Source of the DNA: Streptosporangium carneum
GTDB taxonomy: Bacteria > Actinomycetota > Actinomycetes > Streptosporangiales > Streptosporangiaceae
Direction of reading: 5' to 3'
NCBI RefSeq assembly: GCF_027922005.1
Contig: NZ_BSEV01000039.1
Coordinates: forward strand, 1-64,000
Length of the DNA stretch: 64,000 nt
Below, piece by piece: positions 8,666-19,793 of the stretch. The stretch's first letter is position 1. Each line of letters begins with the position of its first letter. The position numbers and the translations under genes were made by a program. The notes beneath the pieces were generated by a model. It was not told the DNA's origin, made no database searches, and was given only the letters and a program-made list of their open reading frames with translations.

Positions 8666-9301
8666 ATGGGTTTCAACGGCTTCCCCGACGAGGCGTTCGT
8701 GTTCTACGAGGGTCTGGAGGCGGACAACTCCAAGACCTACTGGGCCCGTCACAGGCAGGTCTACGAGGACATGGTCAAGGTCCCGATGACCGCGCTCGGC
8801 GAGGAGCTCGAGGCGGAGTTCGGGCGGGCGCACCTGTTCCGGCCCAACCGAGACGTCCGCTTCTCCAAGGACAAGTCGCCCTACAAGACACACCAGGGCG
8901 CCTACGTCGCGACCGGCGAGGCCATCGGCTACTACGTCCAGCTCGACGCCGCCGGGCTCCACGTCGGGGCGGGCCTCTACGCCGCGCAGGGGGAGCAACT
9001 GGCCCGTTACCGCCAGGCGGTCGACGAGGAGATCAGCGGCGTGCCGCTGGAGAAGATCGTGACCGAGACGCGCCTGGCGGGCTACGAGATCGGAGGCGAC
9101 CGTCTCAAGACGCGGCCGAGGGGCGTTCCCGAGGACCATCCCCGCCTCGACCTGCTGCGCCACAGGTCCCTGCACGCGAGCCGCCGCTTCGAGCCCGAGG
9201 CGTGGGTCCACACTCCCGAGGTCCTCGGCCGCGTGCGCGTCGTCTGGCGCGACCTCGTCCCGCTCGTCGAGTGGCTCACCGTCCACCTGCCGGCCGACTG
9301 A
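8666..9301 (+). CDS. DUF2461 (TIGR02453) family protein
   Basis: 211 residues matching the DUF2461 pattern: GFPDEAFVFYEGLEADNSKT at the N-terminus, RPNRDVRFSKDKSPYKTH in the middle, and a C-terminal LKTRPRGVPEDHPRLDLLR. Family function is unknown; conserved basic and aromatic residues suggest nucleotide or anion binding but this is speculative. Start placed at the ATG before GFNGF; another ATG three codons upstream (8657), with GGTGG before it, is equally possible. Confidence 0.85.
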   Translation: MGFNGFPDEAFVFYEGLEADNSKTYWARHRQVYEDMVKVPMTALGEELEAEFGRAHLFRPNRDVRFSKDKSPYKTHQGAYVATGEAIGYYVQLDAAGLHVGAGLYAAQGEQLARYRQAVDEEISGVPLEKIVTETRLAGYEIGGDRLKTRPRGVPEDHPRLDLLRHRSLHASRRFEPEAWVHTPEVLGRVRVVWRDLVPLVEWLTVHLPAD

Positions 9302-9441
9302 GTCCGGCGGCCTCCGGAGTTCCGGCACGCTCAGGGCACCGGATGCCCTCGGTTCGGTCTTTGTTCGTTTACGCCCGGCCCGGCTGACGCGGCTGCCCGC
9401 TGTTTTCCGCGCGTCGGCGCGGCGGCCGCGCGGCCCGGGCC

Positions 9442-9469
9442 TTGACAGCTCAGCCGGATTTCGGATAGT
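9442..9469 (+). promoter_or_regulatory. Promoter of the formamide operon
   Basis: TTGACA (9442-9447), 16-base spacer, GATAGT (9464-9469): a near-consensus housekeeping promoter, about 95 bases upstream of the FmdB-like gene. The transcribed leader (about 9476-9565) contains a GGCTCT/AGAGCC hairpin (9496-9524) and GGACGTCC (9531-9538). Confidence 0.65.
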
Positions 9470-9565
9470 CCGGAAAGGTGGGTCCAGGCCATCGTGGCTC
9501 TGTGATGCCATCAACCGGAGAGCCAGACAAGGACGTCCTGCCCTTGGGGGCGCGGGGAGGTGCCT

Positions 9566-9841
9566 GTGGCAACCTACGAATACGCCTGTCAGGACTGTGG
9601 GCGATTCGACGTTCACCTTCCGATAGGGACCGCACCGCTGTCTCGTGGCTGCTCCGCATGCGGGCGCGACGCCCGTCGCGTCTTCTCCCCCCCGAGCTTC
9701 TCCCGGGTGCCCCCGGCGCTGTCCGCCGCGTTCGGTCGTGAGGAACGCAGTCGGGACGCGCCCGAGGTCGTCTCCGACGTGCCGCGCCGCAGAGCTCCCC
9801 GGCCACCTCATCCGGCACTGGCACGCCTGCCCCGGCCATGA
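9566..9841 (+). CDS. FmdB-like zinc-ribbon protein
   Basis: 91 residues. The N-terminus VATYEYACQDCGRFDVHLPI and the later CSACGRDARRVFSPP give the CxxC...CxxC zinc ribbon of FmdB-type putative regulatory proteins; the C-terminal 45 residues are Pro/Arg-rich and probably unstructured. GTG at 9566 is preferred over a GTG two codons earlier because GGGAGG then has proper spacing. FmdB was named from amidase operons of methylotrophs, and here too it precedes a channel and a formamidase, so it probably belongs to the operon's regulation or assembly. Confidence 0.85.
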   Translation: MATYEYACQDCGRFDVHLPIGTAPLSRGCSACGRDARRVFSPPSFSRVPPALSAAFGREERSRDAPEVVSDVPRRRAPRPPHPALARLPRP

Positions 9842-10072
9842 ACGGGCGGGCGCGCGGGAGACGCGGGCGGGGACGCGCGTGAGCGCGTGAGCAACAGAAC
9901 ACGGAACAACACGTCCGCGTAGGGCCCGAGCCCGGGACGCCCGTCGCCCATGGGGGCGGGGGCCGGACGCGGCGCGGCCGCGTGGCCGGAAGACGTGGGC
10001 CGTGCCGCCGGACGGCGCGCGGACACGCGACTGGGAACCGCCCATCACGGACACTTAGGGGGTGTGTCACCG

Positions 10073-10720
10073 ATGGGAGTCGTTGGACTGCTTTACGTCG
10101 GTGCGGTGCTTTTCATCAACGGGATGATGCTGCTGGGGAAGATCGATCCACGGGCCGCAGGCATCTTCAACCTCTTCGTCGGGGCGCTGCAGGTGATCAC
10201 GCCGACTGTCCTGATCATCCTCGGGGGCAACGACCCGTTGACGATCCTTGGCGCGTCGGGGATCTTCCTGTTCGGCTTCACCTACCTCTACGTGGGCATC
10301 GGCCTGCTCGGTGGGTTCGACACCACGGGGGTCGGTTACTTCTCGCTGTTCGTGGCCATCATGGCGCTCGGCTTCTCGTTCGCCAACTTCCGGCTTCTCA
10401 ACGACAAGCCGTTCGGCGTCATCTGGCTCTACTGGTCGTTCCTGTGGCTGTTGTTCTTCCTGCTGCTGGGGCTGAAGCACGGACACCTGACGGCCTACAC
10501 GGGCTGGGTGACGGCGATCGAGGGGTGGGTCACCGCGGCCATCCCGTCGTTCTTCCTGCTCACCGGTTACTGGCAGCGCTGGAACCAGAACCTCCTCGCC
10601 ACGCTCCTCGCCGTGTTCGGCGTGGTGGTGTTCGGCGGGCTGTGGGTGCTGATGAGAAAGCGGGGCGAGCTGCCCAGCAGGGCAGGTCCCCGGGGCGGCG
10701 AGACGATCGCCGCGCACTAG
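10073..10720 (+). CDS. AmiS/UreI family transporter (amide channel)
   Basis: 215-residue membrane protein with six or seven helices: VGLLYVGAVLFINGMMLLG, then FNLFVGALQVITPTVLIILG, and further segments FGFTYLYVGIGLL, ALGFSFANFRLL, GVIWLYWSFLWLLFFLLLG. This is the AmiS/UreI pattern, which forms a passive channel for short-chain amides or urea. Family members next to amidases import the substrate. Between the FmdB-like and FmdA genes of the same operon. ATG at 10073 with AGGGGG upstream; an in-frame GTG three codons earlier is too close to that site. Confidence 0.92.
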   Translation: MGVVGLLYVGAVLFINGMMLLGKIDPRAAGIFNLFVGALQVITPTVLIILGGNDPLTILGASGIFLFGFTYLYVGIGLLGGFDTTGVGYFSLFVAIMALGFSFANFRLLNDKPFGVIWLYWSFLWLLFFLLLGLKHGHLTAYTGWVTAIEGWVTAAIPSFFLLTGYWQRWNQNLLATLLAVFGVVVFGGLWVLMRKRGELPSRAGPRGGETIAAH

Positions 10721-10894
10721 GCCGCCCGTCGGGCCCGTCGCCGGCGACCACGGGGCGGGAGCGGCGAGAGCGGCCCGTAAGAGGGGCGCGAGAGGTTCGC
10801 GCGCGGGCGCGAAAGCGCCGAAGGGGGTGATGCGACCTGCGGATGTCCGGTCGTCGGGAGTGTGCCGAGGAGAAGACGAGAAGAGGGAGTCATC

Positions 10895-12142
10895 ATGCCG
10901 AAAGTCGTGTTCAGCGTGGACCAGTCGAAGTCAATGCGCGATCAACAAGTACCGGGTCACAACCGATGGCACCCGGACATACCGGTAGCCGCCATGGTCC
11001 GGCCGGGAGACGTGTTCCGCGTCGAGTGCCGCGAGTGGACCGACGCCCAGTTGCACAACAACGACTCGTCCAACGACGTGCGGGACGTCGACCTGACCCT
11101 CGCGCACATGTTGAGCGGTCCCATCGGGGTCGAGGGAGCCGAGCCCGGAGACCTCCTGGTGGTCGACGTCCTGGACCTCGGCCCGGTCCCTCAGGAGACC
11201 GGTGAGGCGCCGGGGCAGGGATGGGGCTACACCGGCATATTCGCCAAGGTGAACGGTGGCGGCTTCCTGACCGACTACTTCCCCGACGCCTACAAGGCGA
11301 TCTGGGATTTCAACGGTATATACGCGACGTCTCGCCACCTGCCCGGCATCAGATACGCCGGAATCACCCACCCTGGCCTGTTCGGCACGGCGCCGTCGGC
11401 GGAACTGCTCGCGAGCTGGAACCAGCGGGAGCAGGCGCTCATCGACACCGACCCCGACCGGGTCCCGGCGCTCGGTCTGCCGCCGCTCACCGACAACGCC
11501 CTCGGGGGAACGGCGACCGGCGAGGTGGCGGACCGGATCGCCCGTGAGGGAGCCCGTACCGTGCCCGCGCGGGAGAACGGTGGCAACCACGACATCAAGA
11601 ACTTCACCCGGGGGGCGCGGGTCTTCTACCCCGTCCACGTGAAGGACGCCAAGCTCTCGGGAGGCGACCTGCACTTCAGCCAGGGTGACGGTGAGATCAC
11701 CTTCTGCGGGGCGATCGAGATGGGTGGCTTCATCGACTTCCACGTGGACCTCATCAAGGGAGGCATGGAGAAGTACGGCGTCAGCACCAACCCCATCTTC
11801 ATGCCCGGCAACGTCGAGCCGCGGTACTCGGAGTTCCTGTCGTTCATCGGCATCTCGGTCGACCACGACACGAACACGAACTACTACCTCGACGCGACGG
11901 TGGCCTACCGCAGGGCGTGCCTCAACGCCATCGAGTACCTCAAGAGGTGGGGCTACACCGGCGAGCAGGCCTACCTGCTCCTCGGCTCCGCTCCCATCGA
12001 AGGCCGGATCAGCGGGGTCGTCGACATCCCCAACGCGTGCTGCTCGCTCTACCTGCCCACGGCGATCTTCGACTTCGACGTGCGTCCGAACGCGGATGGG
12101 CCCGTCAAGCAGGATCGGGGACAGTGCGCGGTGACGTCCTGA
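10895..12142 (+). CDS. fmdA: Formamidase/acetamidase (FmdA family)
   Basis: 415-residue cytoplasmic amidase of the FmdA/AmdA family, hydrolysing formamide or acetamide to ammonia and the acid. Full length for the family (about 400-415). Recognisable blocks: GHNRWHPDIPVAAMVRPGD near the start, NDSSNDVRDVDLTLAHMLSG, HPGLFGTAPS, GGNHDIKNFTRGARVFYPVH, and DFHVDLIKGGMEKYG. Strong AGAGGGAG site before the ATG. Third gene of the amide operon; the products would let the cell use short amides as nitrogen source. Confidence 0.95.
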   Translation: MPKVVFSVDQSKSMRDQQVPGHNRWHPDIPVAAMVRPGDVFRVECREWTDAQLHNNDSSNDVRDVDLTLAHMLSGPIGVEGAEPGDLLVVDVLDLGPVPQETGEAPGQGWGYTGIFAKVNGGGFLTDYFPDAYKAIWDFNGIYATSRHLPGIRYAGITHPGLFGTAPSAELLASWNQREQALIDTDPDRVPALGLPPLTDNALGGTATGEVADRIAREGARTVPARENGGNHDIKNFTRGARVFYPVHVKDAKLSGGDLHFSQGDGEITFCGAIEMGGFIDFHVDLIKGGMEKYGVSTNPIFMPGNVEPRYSEFLSFIGISVDHDTNTNYYLDATVAYRRACLNAIEYLKRWGYTGEQAYLLLGSAPIEGRISGVVDIPNACCSLYLPTAIFDFDVRPNADGPVKQDRGQCAVTS

Positions 12143-12151
12143 CCGATGAGC

Positions 12152-12217
12152 GCGAAAGGGGTGCCATGGCGCTCCTTTCGCAGGGAGGGTCCCCGGCGAT
12201 GGGGCTGGGGACCCTCC
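12152..12217 (+). terminator. Tandem terminator hairpins after fmdA
   Basis: Two consecutive strong hairpins. The first pairs 12152-12164 with 12169-12181 (core GCGAAAGG/CCTTTCGC, with a CATG loop). The second pairs 12184-12194 with 12207-12217 (GGAGGGTCCCC/GGGGACCCTCC, perfect, 12-base loop). They begin nine bases after the stop codon and insulate the operon from the convergent DUF397 gene. Confidence 0.85.
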
Positions 12218-12263
12218 ACCTGCTCAGGTGGGACACCCGGCATGCCCGCGCGGTGTGCGCGGA

Positions 12264-12551
12264 CTACTCGACGTGTCCGAACCATTGGGTCCGTTTGACG
12301 TGCTCGGACTGTTCGGTGGGTCCTCCGCCGAGGTCAGAGGCTTTCACACTGTCGAGGAAGGCCTTCCAGCCGGCGGGAGTGAAGTAGAGCACGGGACCCG
12401 AGGGGTCCTTGCTGTCACGGACGACATGGCGGGCCCCCTGCTTGTGCTCGGGTCTGGGTGAGGTGACGCCGAGTTCGGCGACCTCGACGCAGTCGCCCCC
12501 GTTGGGGCTGCTGAAACTCGACTTTCGCCACGGGAGATTGCTCAGGTCCAT
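12264..12551 (-). CDS. DUF397 domain-containing protein
   Basis: 95 residues. The N-terminal LPWRKSSFSSPNGGDCVEVAEL and VVRDSKDPSGPVLYFTPAGWKAFLDSVKA are the full DUF397 signature, a small domain found almost only in actinobacteria. DUF397 genes normally pair with an XRE/DUF5753 regulator and act as its partner or antagonist; no such gene is adjacent here. The C-terminal 25 residues are a non-conserved tail. Confidence 0.9.
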   Translation of the reverse strand: MDLSNLPWRKSSFSSPNGGDCVEVAELGVTSPRPEHKQGARHVVRDSKDPSGPVLYFTPAGWKAFLDSVKASDLGGGPTEQSEHVKRTQWFGHVE

Positions 12552-12754
12552 TTCTGCTCCGCCATTCTGTTGGTGCGGTCCCCCGGCGTGCCGGGCGGTA
12601 ATTCCTGGACGCGGACAGCCTCAAATAGCCGCACTGCCCCCGAGGCCCCTTGGCGGTTCACCGATGATGAGGTCGCAAACGCCGTTTCGAACACGCTACA
12701 TCGCTTCCGCTCTCCAGGACGGTGATACTGGCCCTTCCACCAGGTGTGCCGTGG

Positions 12755-12782
12755 CTCGGCCGCTCCTACTCGGCCGCTCCTA
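12755..12782. repeat. Perfect 14-bp tandem duplication
   Basis: CTCGGCCGCTCCTA occurs twice head to tail (12755-12768, 12769-12782) in non-coding DNA. Confidence 0.9.
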
Positions 12783-13103
12783 AAGGAGAGGCTTCAAGGA
12801 AAAACGTGAGGTGGGTAAGCGATCACTTCTGAAGGGGGCTCCGTGTTCTCCTGCGACACGAGGGGAAACACGATGAATCGGCCATTCGAATCGGTGTCGA
12901 TTGGAAGGCCGTGAACCCGGTAATCGATGCGTCGCGCGGAGGCGGAATTCGCCCGCGGAGGCAGGGGTGGGATCCCCTGGAGGAGGGCGGGACCCGACCG
13001 GCGCAGCCGCTCACGCCTCCTGAGCCGGAACGGCGGAGGCTCCGGGCCGGGGAAACGGAAGAGGTTCCCCAGGCGGTGGGGCGAAGGCCGCCGTTCACGG
13101 GCC

Positions 13104-13184
13104 GCGAGCCGGGAAACGAGGCCCGCGAACCGGGAAACGAGGGCCTACGAACCAGGAAACGAGGCCCGCGAGCCGAAAAACGAG
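13104..13184. repeat. 21-bp tandem repeat, four copies
   Basis: Units at 13104-13124, 13125-13145, 13146-13167 and a shortened 13168-13184. Core word CGGGAAACGAGGCCC with small changes. The array directly abuts the terminator of the TypA gene. Related GGGAAAC/GAGGCC words recur in the repeat-rich gap near 53.9 kb. Confidence 0.85.
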
Positions 13185-13218
13185 AAAGGGCGCCCGGCCG
13201 GAAGGCCGGGCGCCCTTT
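13185..13218 (-). terminator. Terminator of typA
   Basis: Perfect 15-bp stem AAAGGGCGCCCGGCC / GGCCGGGCGCCCTTT with a 4-base loop, 43 bases past the TypA stop. On the minus strand it is followed by TCTCGTTTTTC, so it looks like a proper intrinsic terminator; the plus strand also has CTTTCTTCT, so it may work both ways. Confidence 0.88.
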
Positions 13219-13261
13219 CTTCTGAGTTCCGCGGAGGCGGTGCTCCGAGGTCGGCTCGGGG

Positions 13262-15115
<1,854 letters not shown>

Positions 15116-15138
15116 GATGGAGTCTCACTCTGTGATCG

Positions 15139-15171
15139 TGGAGGCTGGCCGCGGACCGTGCGGCCCCTCCA
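15139..15171 (-). promoter_or_regulatory. Hairpin in typA 5' leader
   Basis: Arms TGGAGG-CT-GGCCGC (15139-15152) and GCGGCC-CCTCCA (15160-15171) form a 12-bp stem with a 2-base bulge and 7-base loop, about 25 bases upstream of the typA ATG on the transcribed strand. Role unknown; it could affect initiation or message stability. Confidence 0.45.
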
Positions 15172-15301
15172 TTTTAGTTGATCCGAACAATCGCTCTTAC
15201 GTCCCCACCGGACGAACCTCCTCTGTTCACCCCGGAGACACCGTTTCGACGCACGGCTTAGACCTTTTCTCCGGTATGGAGAGCTGCTGGAATCCGTTTC
15301 C

Positions 15302-15647
15302 GTGGCATCTGACGTAGATCATGTTCACCGCCTCTGCGCCGAAGGCGACCTCCCCTGGGCGCGCTCCTATGTGGCCCGGCTGATCGCCGACCGCCCAGAA
15401 GATCCGGAACCGCTGCTTCTGCGCGATGCTCCACGCCCACCGCGGCGACGGGGAGGCGGCCCGCCGGGACCTGGCCCTGGCCGAGGGGCTCGGCGACGCC
15501 GGGTCCGCCCCGCTCCGCGCCGAGGTCGAGCATCTGCTCGCCTCGCCCGGACAGAGGCCTCCGGAGGAGCCGGGGGCGAAGCCGCGGGACGCGAGCGGAC
15601 CGCCCGCCCGTGAAGGAGGTCGAGGGCGCGGGCAGGGGTCGTCCTAA
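15302..15647 (+). pseudogene. Small TPR-like protein gene, frameshifted
   Basis: Two overlapping frames read as one protein. From GTG 15302 the frame gives VHRLCAEGDLPWARSYVARL and IADRPEDPEPLLLR. From about 15425 a second frame gives MLHAHRGDGEAARRDLALAE and GLGDAGSAPLRAEVEHLL. The first frame then turns into Pro/Arg/Gly junk, and the join ...PLLLR-MLHAHRGD... looks like a helical (tetratricopeptide-like) repeat pair. A one-base insertion or two-base deletion near 15424 explains it: either a real mutation or a sequencing error. No clear ribosome site. Next gene starts 11 bp downstream. Confidence 0.6.
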
Positions 15648-15657
15648 GCTCGGGGAC

Positions 15658-16440
15658 ATGCCTCTAGCGCCGTCGTTCGCCGTGATGCTCAGGACCGAGG
15701 ACAACGTGCGGATCGACGCCGCGCACACGCCGCCGCGCGAGCCGGGAGACCTGGGGATCGTGCTGGCGCACGGGTTCACCGGATCCCTCAGGGAACGCCC
15801 GACGCGGCGGATCACCCACGTGCTCAGCGGGTTCGGTGGGGTGGTCTCCTTCGACTTCCGGGGTCACGGCCGCTCGGGAGGCGAGTCGACCGTGGGGGAC
15901 CTGGAGATCCTCGACCTGGACGCGGCGGTACGGCACGCGCGGGCGATCGGCTACGCCAGGGTCGCCGTCGTCGGGTTCTCGATGGGCGGGGCGGTGGCCG
16001 TACGGCACGCGGGGTGGCGTGGGCCGGGGCCGGGAGGGCGTCCGCGCGGCGGCGAGGTGGACGCCGTGGTCTCGGTCAGCGCGCCCGCCCGGTGGTACTA
16101 CCGGGGGACCCGGCCGATGCGGCAGGTGCACTGGGCGATCGAGCGGCCGCTGGGACGCTGGGCCGCGCGGGTCGGCAAGGGGACGCGCATCAGGAAGGGG
16201 GTGTGGGACCCGGTGCCGCTCGCCCCCCACGAGGCGGCCGCGTGCATCTCGCCGACCCCTCTGCTGGTCGTGCACGGCGACGTTGACGCCTTCTTCCCCC
16301 TCGACCACGCGCACCAGATCCACGACGCGGCGGGGAAGCCGAAGGAGCTCTGGATCGAGCCCGGGTACGGCCACGCGGAGTCGGCGGCCACTCCCGAACT
16401 GGTCCGCAGGATCGGACGGTGGGTCGTCGCGAACTCCTGA
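15658..16440 (+). CDS. Alpha/beta hydrolase
   Basis: 260-residue alpha/beta-hydrolase fold enzyme. Oxyanion-hole region LAHGFTGS, nucleophile elbow GFSMGG (Ser), acid in HGDVDAFFP (Asp) and His in YGHAES complete a catalytic triad. The middle has a short basic lid (RWYYRGTRPMRQVHWAIERP). Substrate unknown; esterase or lipase-like. The ATG is preceded by CGGGGA. Confidence 0.88.
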   Translation: MPLAPSFAVMLRTEDNVRIDAAHTPPREPGDLGIVLAHGFTGSLRERPTRRITHVLSGFGGVVSFDFRGHGRSGGESTVGDLEILDLDAAVRHARAIGYARVAVVGFSMGGAVAVRHAGWRGPGPGGRPRGGEVDAVVSVSAPARWYYRGTRPMRQVHWAIERPLGRWAARVGKGTRIRKGVWDPVPLAPHEAAACISPTPLLVVHGDVDAFFPLDHAHQIHDAAGKPKELWIEPGYGHAESAATPELVRRIGRWVVANS

Positions 16441-16510
16441 CCTCGCAGGCGGTGGGAGAGCCGGAGGTCCGGAGTTCACACCGGCGATGCTTCGAGGGTG
16501 TTTACTCCTT

Positions 16511-16540
16511 TTGGGATGAGCTTTCTTGGGATGAGCTTTC
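16511..16540. repeat. Perfect 15-bp tandem duplication upstream of pta
   Basis: TTGGGATGAGCTTTC occurs twice head to tail in the leader of pta, 33 bp before its start codon. Each copy contains an ATG in the pta frame, which is why a longer pta product could be proposed. Confidence 0.9.
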
Positions 16541-16572
16541 GCAGCACGGTTTCACGGCACAGGGGGACGCGC

Positions 16573-18615
16573 ATGCGCAGCATCTACGTGGCCGGTCTCG
16601 GGCGAGGGGACGGCAGGCAGATCGTCGAGCTGGGCCTGATGGAGCTGCTCGCCCGCCGCGTCGGCAGGACGGGGGTGTTCCGGCCGATCACCAGGGGCGA
16701 CGACCGCGTCCTCGAACTGCTCAACGTGAGATACCGCCCCTCGGCCTCGGCGACCGGCGTCACGGCGGAGGAGGCGGCGGAGGTCTACGCGCGTCACGGC
16801 ACCGAGGAGCTGATCGCCAGGCTGGTGACCCGCTTCCACCCCCTGGAGGGGGAGTGCGACGCGTTGCTGGTGCTCGGCAGCTCCTTCGCCACCGACGACC
16901 TGCCGAGGGAGCTGGCGTTCAACGCCCGGCTCGCCGCCGAGTTCGGCGCCCCGGTGATCGTGGTGGTGGGCGCGCACGGCGAGGGGGCGGCCGAGGTCGC
17001 GATGGAGATGCGCACCGCCTACCAGGTCTTCTCCGACCTCGGCAGCACGGTGCTCGCGGTCGTCGCCAACCGGGTGCCCAGGGGGATGACCGTCGACGTC
17101 GACCTGCCGGTGCCCTGTTACCTCATCCCCGAGCATCCCTCGCTGTCCGCGCCGACCGTCGGTCAGGTGCTCAGGGCCGTCGACGCCAAGCAGGTCCAGG
17201 GCGACGAGGACGCGCTGCGCAGGGACGTGCTGGGGTTCGTGTTCGGCGGGGCGACGCTCCCGGTGTTCCTGGAGCATCTGGTCGACGGGGCGCTGGTGAT
17301 CACGCCCGGCGACCGCGCGGACCTGCTGCTCGTCTCGGTCGCCGCGGAGGCCTCGGGCACCGCCAGGCCGTCCGGCGTGGTGCTGACGCTGGGGGAGGAG
17401 CCCAGCGAGGCCGTGAAGGACCTCACCGCCCGCCTGGCGCCCGGAGTGCCGGTCCTGTCGGCCGCCGCGGACAGCTTCACCGTCGCCACCACCCTGGCCG
17501 GGCTCGAGGGGCGGCTCACCGCCGACAACCCGCGCAAGATCGAGACCGCCATCGGCCACTTCGAGTCCCACGTGGACACCGGGGACCTGGCCGACCGGAT
17601 CGAGCTCGCCCGCTCCGACCGGCTCACCCCGATGATGTTCGAGCACACCCTGCTGGAGCGGGCCAGGGCGGACCGCAGGCACATCGTGCTGCCGGAGGGC
17701 GAGGAGGACCGGATCCTGCGGGCGGCGGACGTCCTGCTGCGGCGCGGCATCGTGGACCTCACCCTGCTGGGCAGGCCGGAGGTGATCCGCAGGCGGATCG
17801 GCGACCTCGGCCTCGACCTGTCCGGCGCGGCCGTCGTCGACCCGCTGACCTCCCCGCTGCGCGACTCCTTCGCCCAGGAGTACGCCGAGCTCAGGGCGCA
17901 CAAGGGCATGACGCTCGAACGGGCGAGGGAGGTGGTGGCGGACGTCAACTTCTTCGGCACGATGATGCTGCGCGCGGGCGCCGTGCACGGCATGGTCTCC
18001 GGCGCCGCGCACACCACCGCCGCCACGATCCTGCCCGCCTTCCAGATCATCAGGACGGTCCCCGGCACCTCGATCGTCTCCTCGGTGTTCTTCATGTGCC
18101 TGGCCGACAGGGTGCTCGTCTACGGCGACTGCGCGGTCAACCCCGACCCCGACGCCGAGCGGCTCGCCGACATCGCCGTCTCCTCCGCCCGTACGGCGCA
18201 GCGGTTCGGCATCGAGCCGAGGGTCGCGATGCTGTCGTACTCGACGGGGCGTTCCGGCACGGGCGCCGACGTCGACAAGGTGCGCGAGGCCACGGCCCTG
18301 GTCATGGAGCGGGCGCCGGACCTGCTCGTCGAGGGCCCGATCCAGTACGACGCCGCGGTCGACGCCAGGGTCGCCGCGGCCAAGCTGCCCGGCTCCCCGG
18401 TGGCGGGCCGGGCGACCGTGCTGATCTTCCCGGACCTCAACACCGGCAACAACACCTACAAGGCCGTGCAGCGCTCCGCGGGGGCCGTCGCGGTCGGTCC
18501 CGTGCTGCAGGGGCTCCGCAGGCCGGTCAACGACCTGTCCAGAGGGGCGCTGGTCACCGACATCGTGAGCACCGTGGCCATCACCGCCGTCCAGGCGCAG
18601 GAGGTCGCCGGGTGA
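16573..18615 (+). CDS. pta: Phosphate acetyltransferase (long form)
   Basis: 680 residues. N-terminal half is the BioD-like plus DRTGG regulatory region (SIYVAGLGRGDGRQIVELGL, GVFRPI, then a ligand-binding domain to about residue 350). The C-terminal PTA_PTB catalytic domain starts at LTPMMFEHTLLERARADRRH and includes RDSFAQEYAELRAHKGMT and GRSGTGADVDKVREAT. Converts acetyl-CoA and phosphate to acetyl phosphate and CoA. ATG at 16573 has AGGGGGACG upstream; earlier in-frame ATGs fall in the 15-bp duplication. Stop overlaps a GTG of ackA (GTGA). Confidence 0.95.
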   Translation: MRSIYVAGLGRGDGRQIVELGLMELLARRVGRTGVFRPITRGDDRVLELLNVRYRPSASATGVTAEEAAEVYARHGTEELIARLVTRFHPLEGECDALLVLGSSFATDDLPRELAFNARLAAEFGAPVIVVVGAHGEGAAEVAMEMRTAYQVFSDLGSTVLAVVANRVPRGMTVDVDLPVPCYLIPEHPSLSAPTVGQVLRAVDAKQVQGDEDALRRDVLGFVFGGATLPVFLEHLVDGALVITPGDRADLLLVSVAAEASGTARPSGVVLTLGEEPSEAVKDLTARLAPGVPVLSAAADSFTVATTLAGLEGRLTADNPRKIETAIGHFESHVDTGDLADRIELARSDRLTPMMFEHTLLERARADRRHIVLPEGEEDRILRAADVLLRRGIVDLTLLGRPEVIRRRIGDLGLDLSGAAVVDPLTSPLRDSFAQEYAELRAHKGMTLERAREVVADVNFFGTMMLRAGAVHGMVSGAAHTTAATILPAFQIIRTVPGTSIVSSVFFMCLADRVLVYGDCAVNPDPDAERLADIAVSSARTAQRFGIEPRVAMLSYSTGRSGTGADVDKVREATALVMERAPDLLVEGPIQYDAAVDARVAAAKLPGSPVAGRATVLIFPDLNTGNNTYKAVQRSAGAVAVGPVLQGLRRPVNDLSRGALVTDIVSTVAITAVQAQEVAG

Positions 18616-18653
18616 GCGGGCGGGACGGCAGGGGAGAAGGGGACGAAGGGGAG

Positions 18654-19793
<1,140 letters not shown>

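Larger units (their letters stand above)
12552..13184. other. 633-bp gap without a supported gene, with tandem repeats
   Basis: No reading frame here has a ribosome site or the usual third-position bias. It holds two tandem repeats: a perfect 14-bp duplication CTCGGCCGCTCCTA at 12755-12782, and a 21-bp unit in four copies at 13104-13184. Promoters for DUF397 (reading left) would lie at the left end, but I see no convincing match. Confidence 0.6.

Noticed and set aside
9496-9545. Guanidine (mini-ykkC) riboswitch in the amide operon leader
   Set aside because: The only candidate loop is ACGT inside GGACGTCC, not the required ACGR pair of hairpins.
12823-13098. 91-codon minus-strand frame in the gap before typA
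   Set aside because: Low-complexity Arg/Ser/Gly composition, no ribosome site; considered as the missing XRE partner of DUF397 but shows no HTH.
13104-13184. CRISPR-like array
   Set aside because: Units are contiguous tandem repeats without unique spacers, and there are no cas genes.
16419-18653. Long plus-strand frame overlapping pta and continuing into ackA
   Set aside because: It is the open shadow frame upstream of ackA in high-GC DNA; the pta frame has full homology over the same bases.
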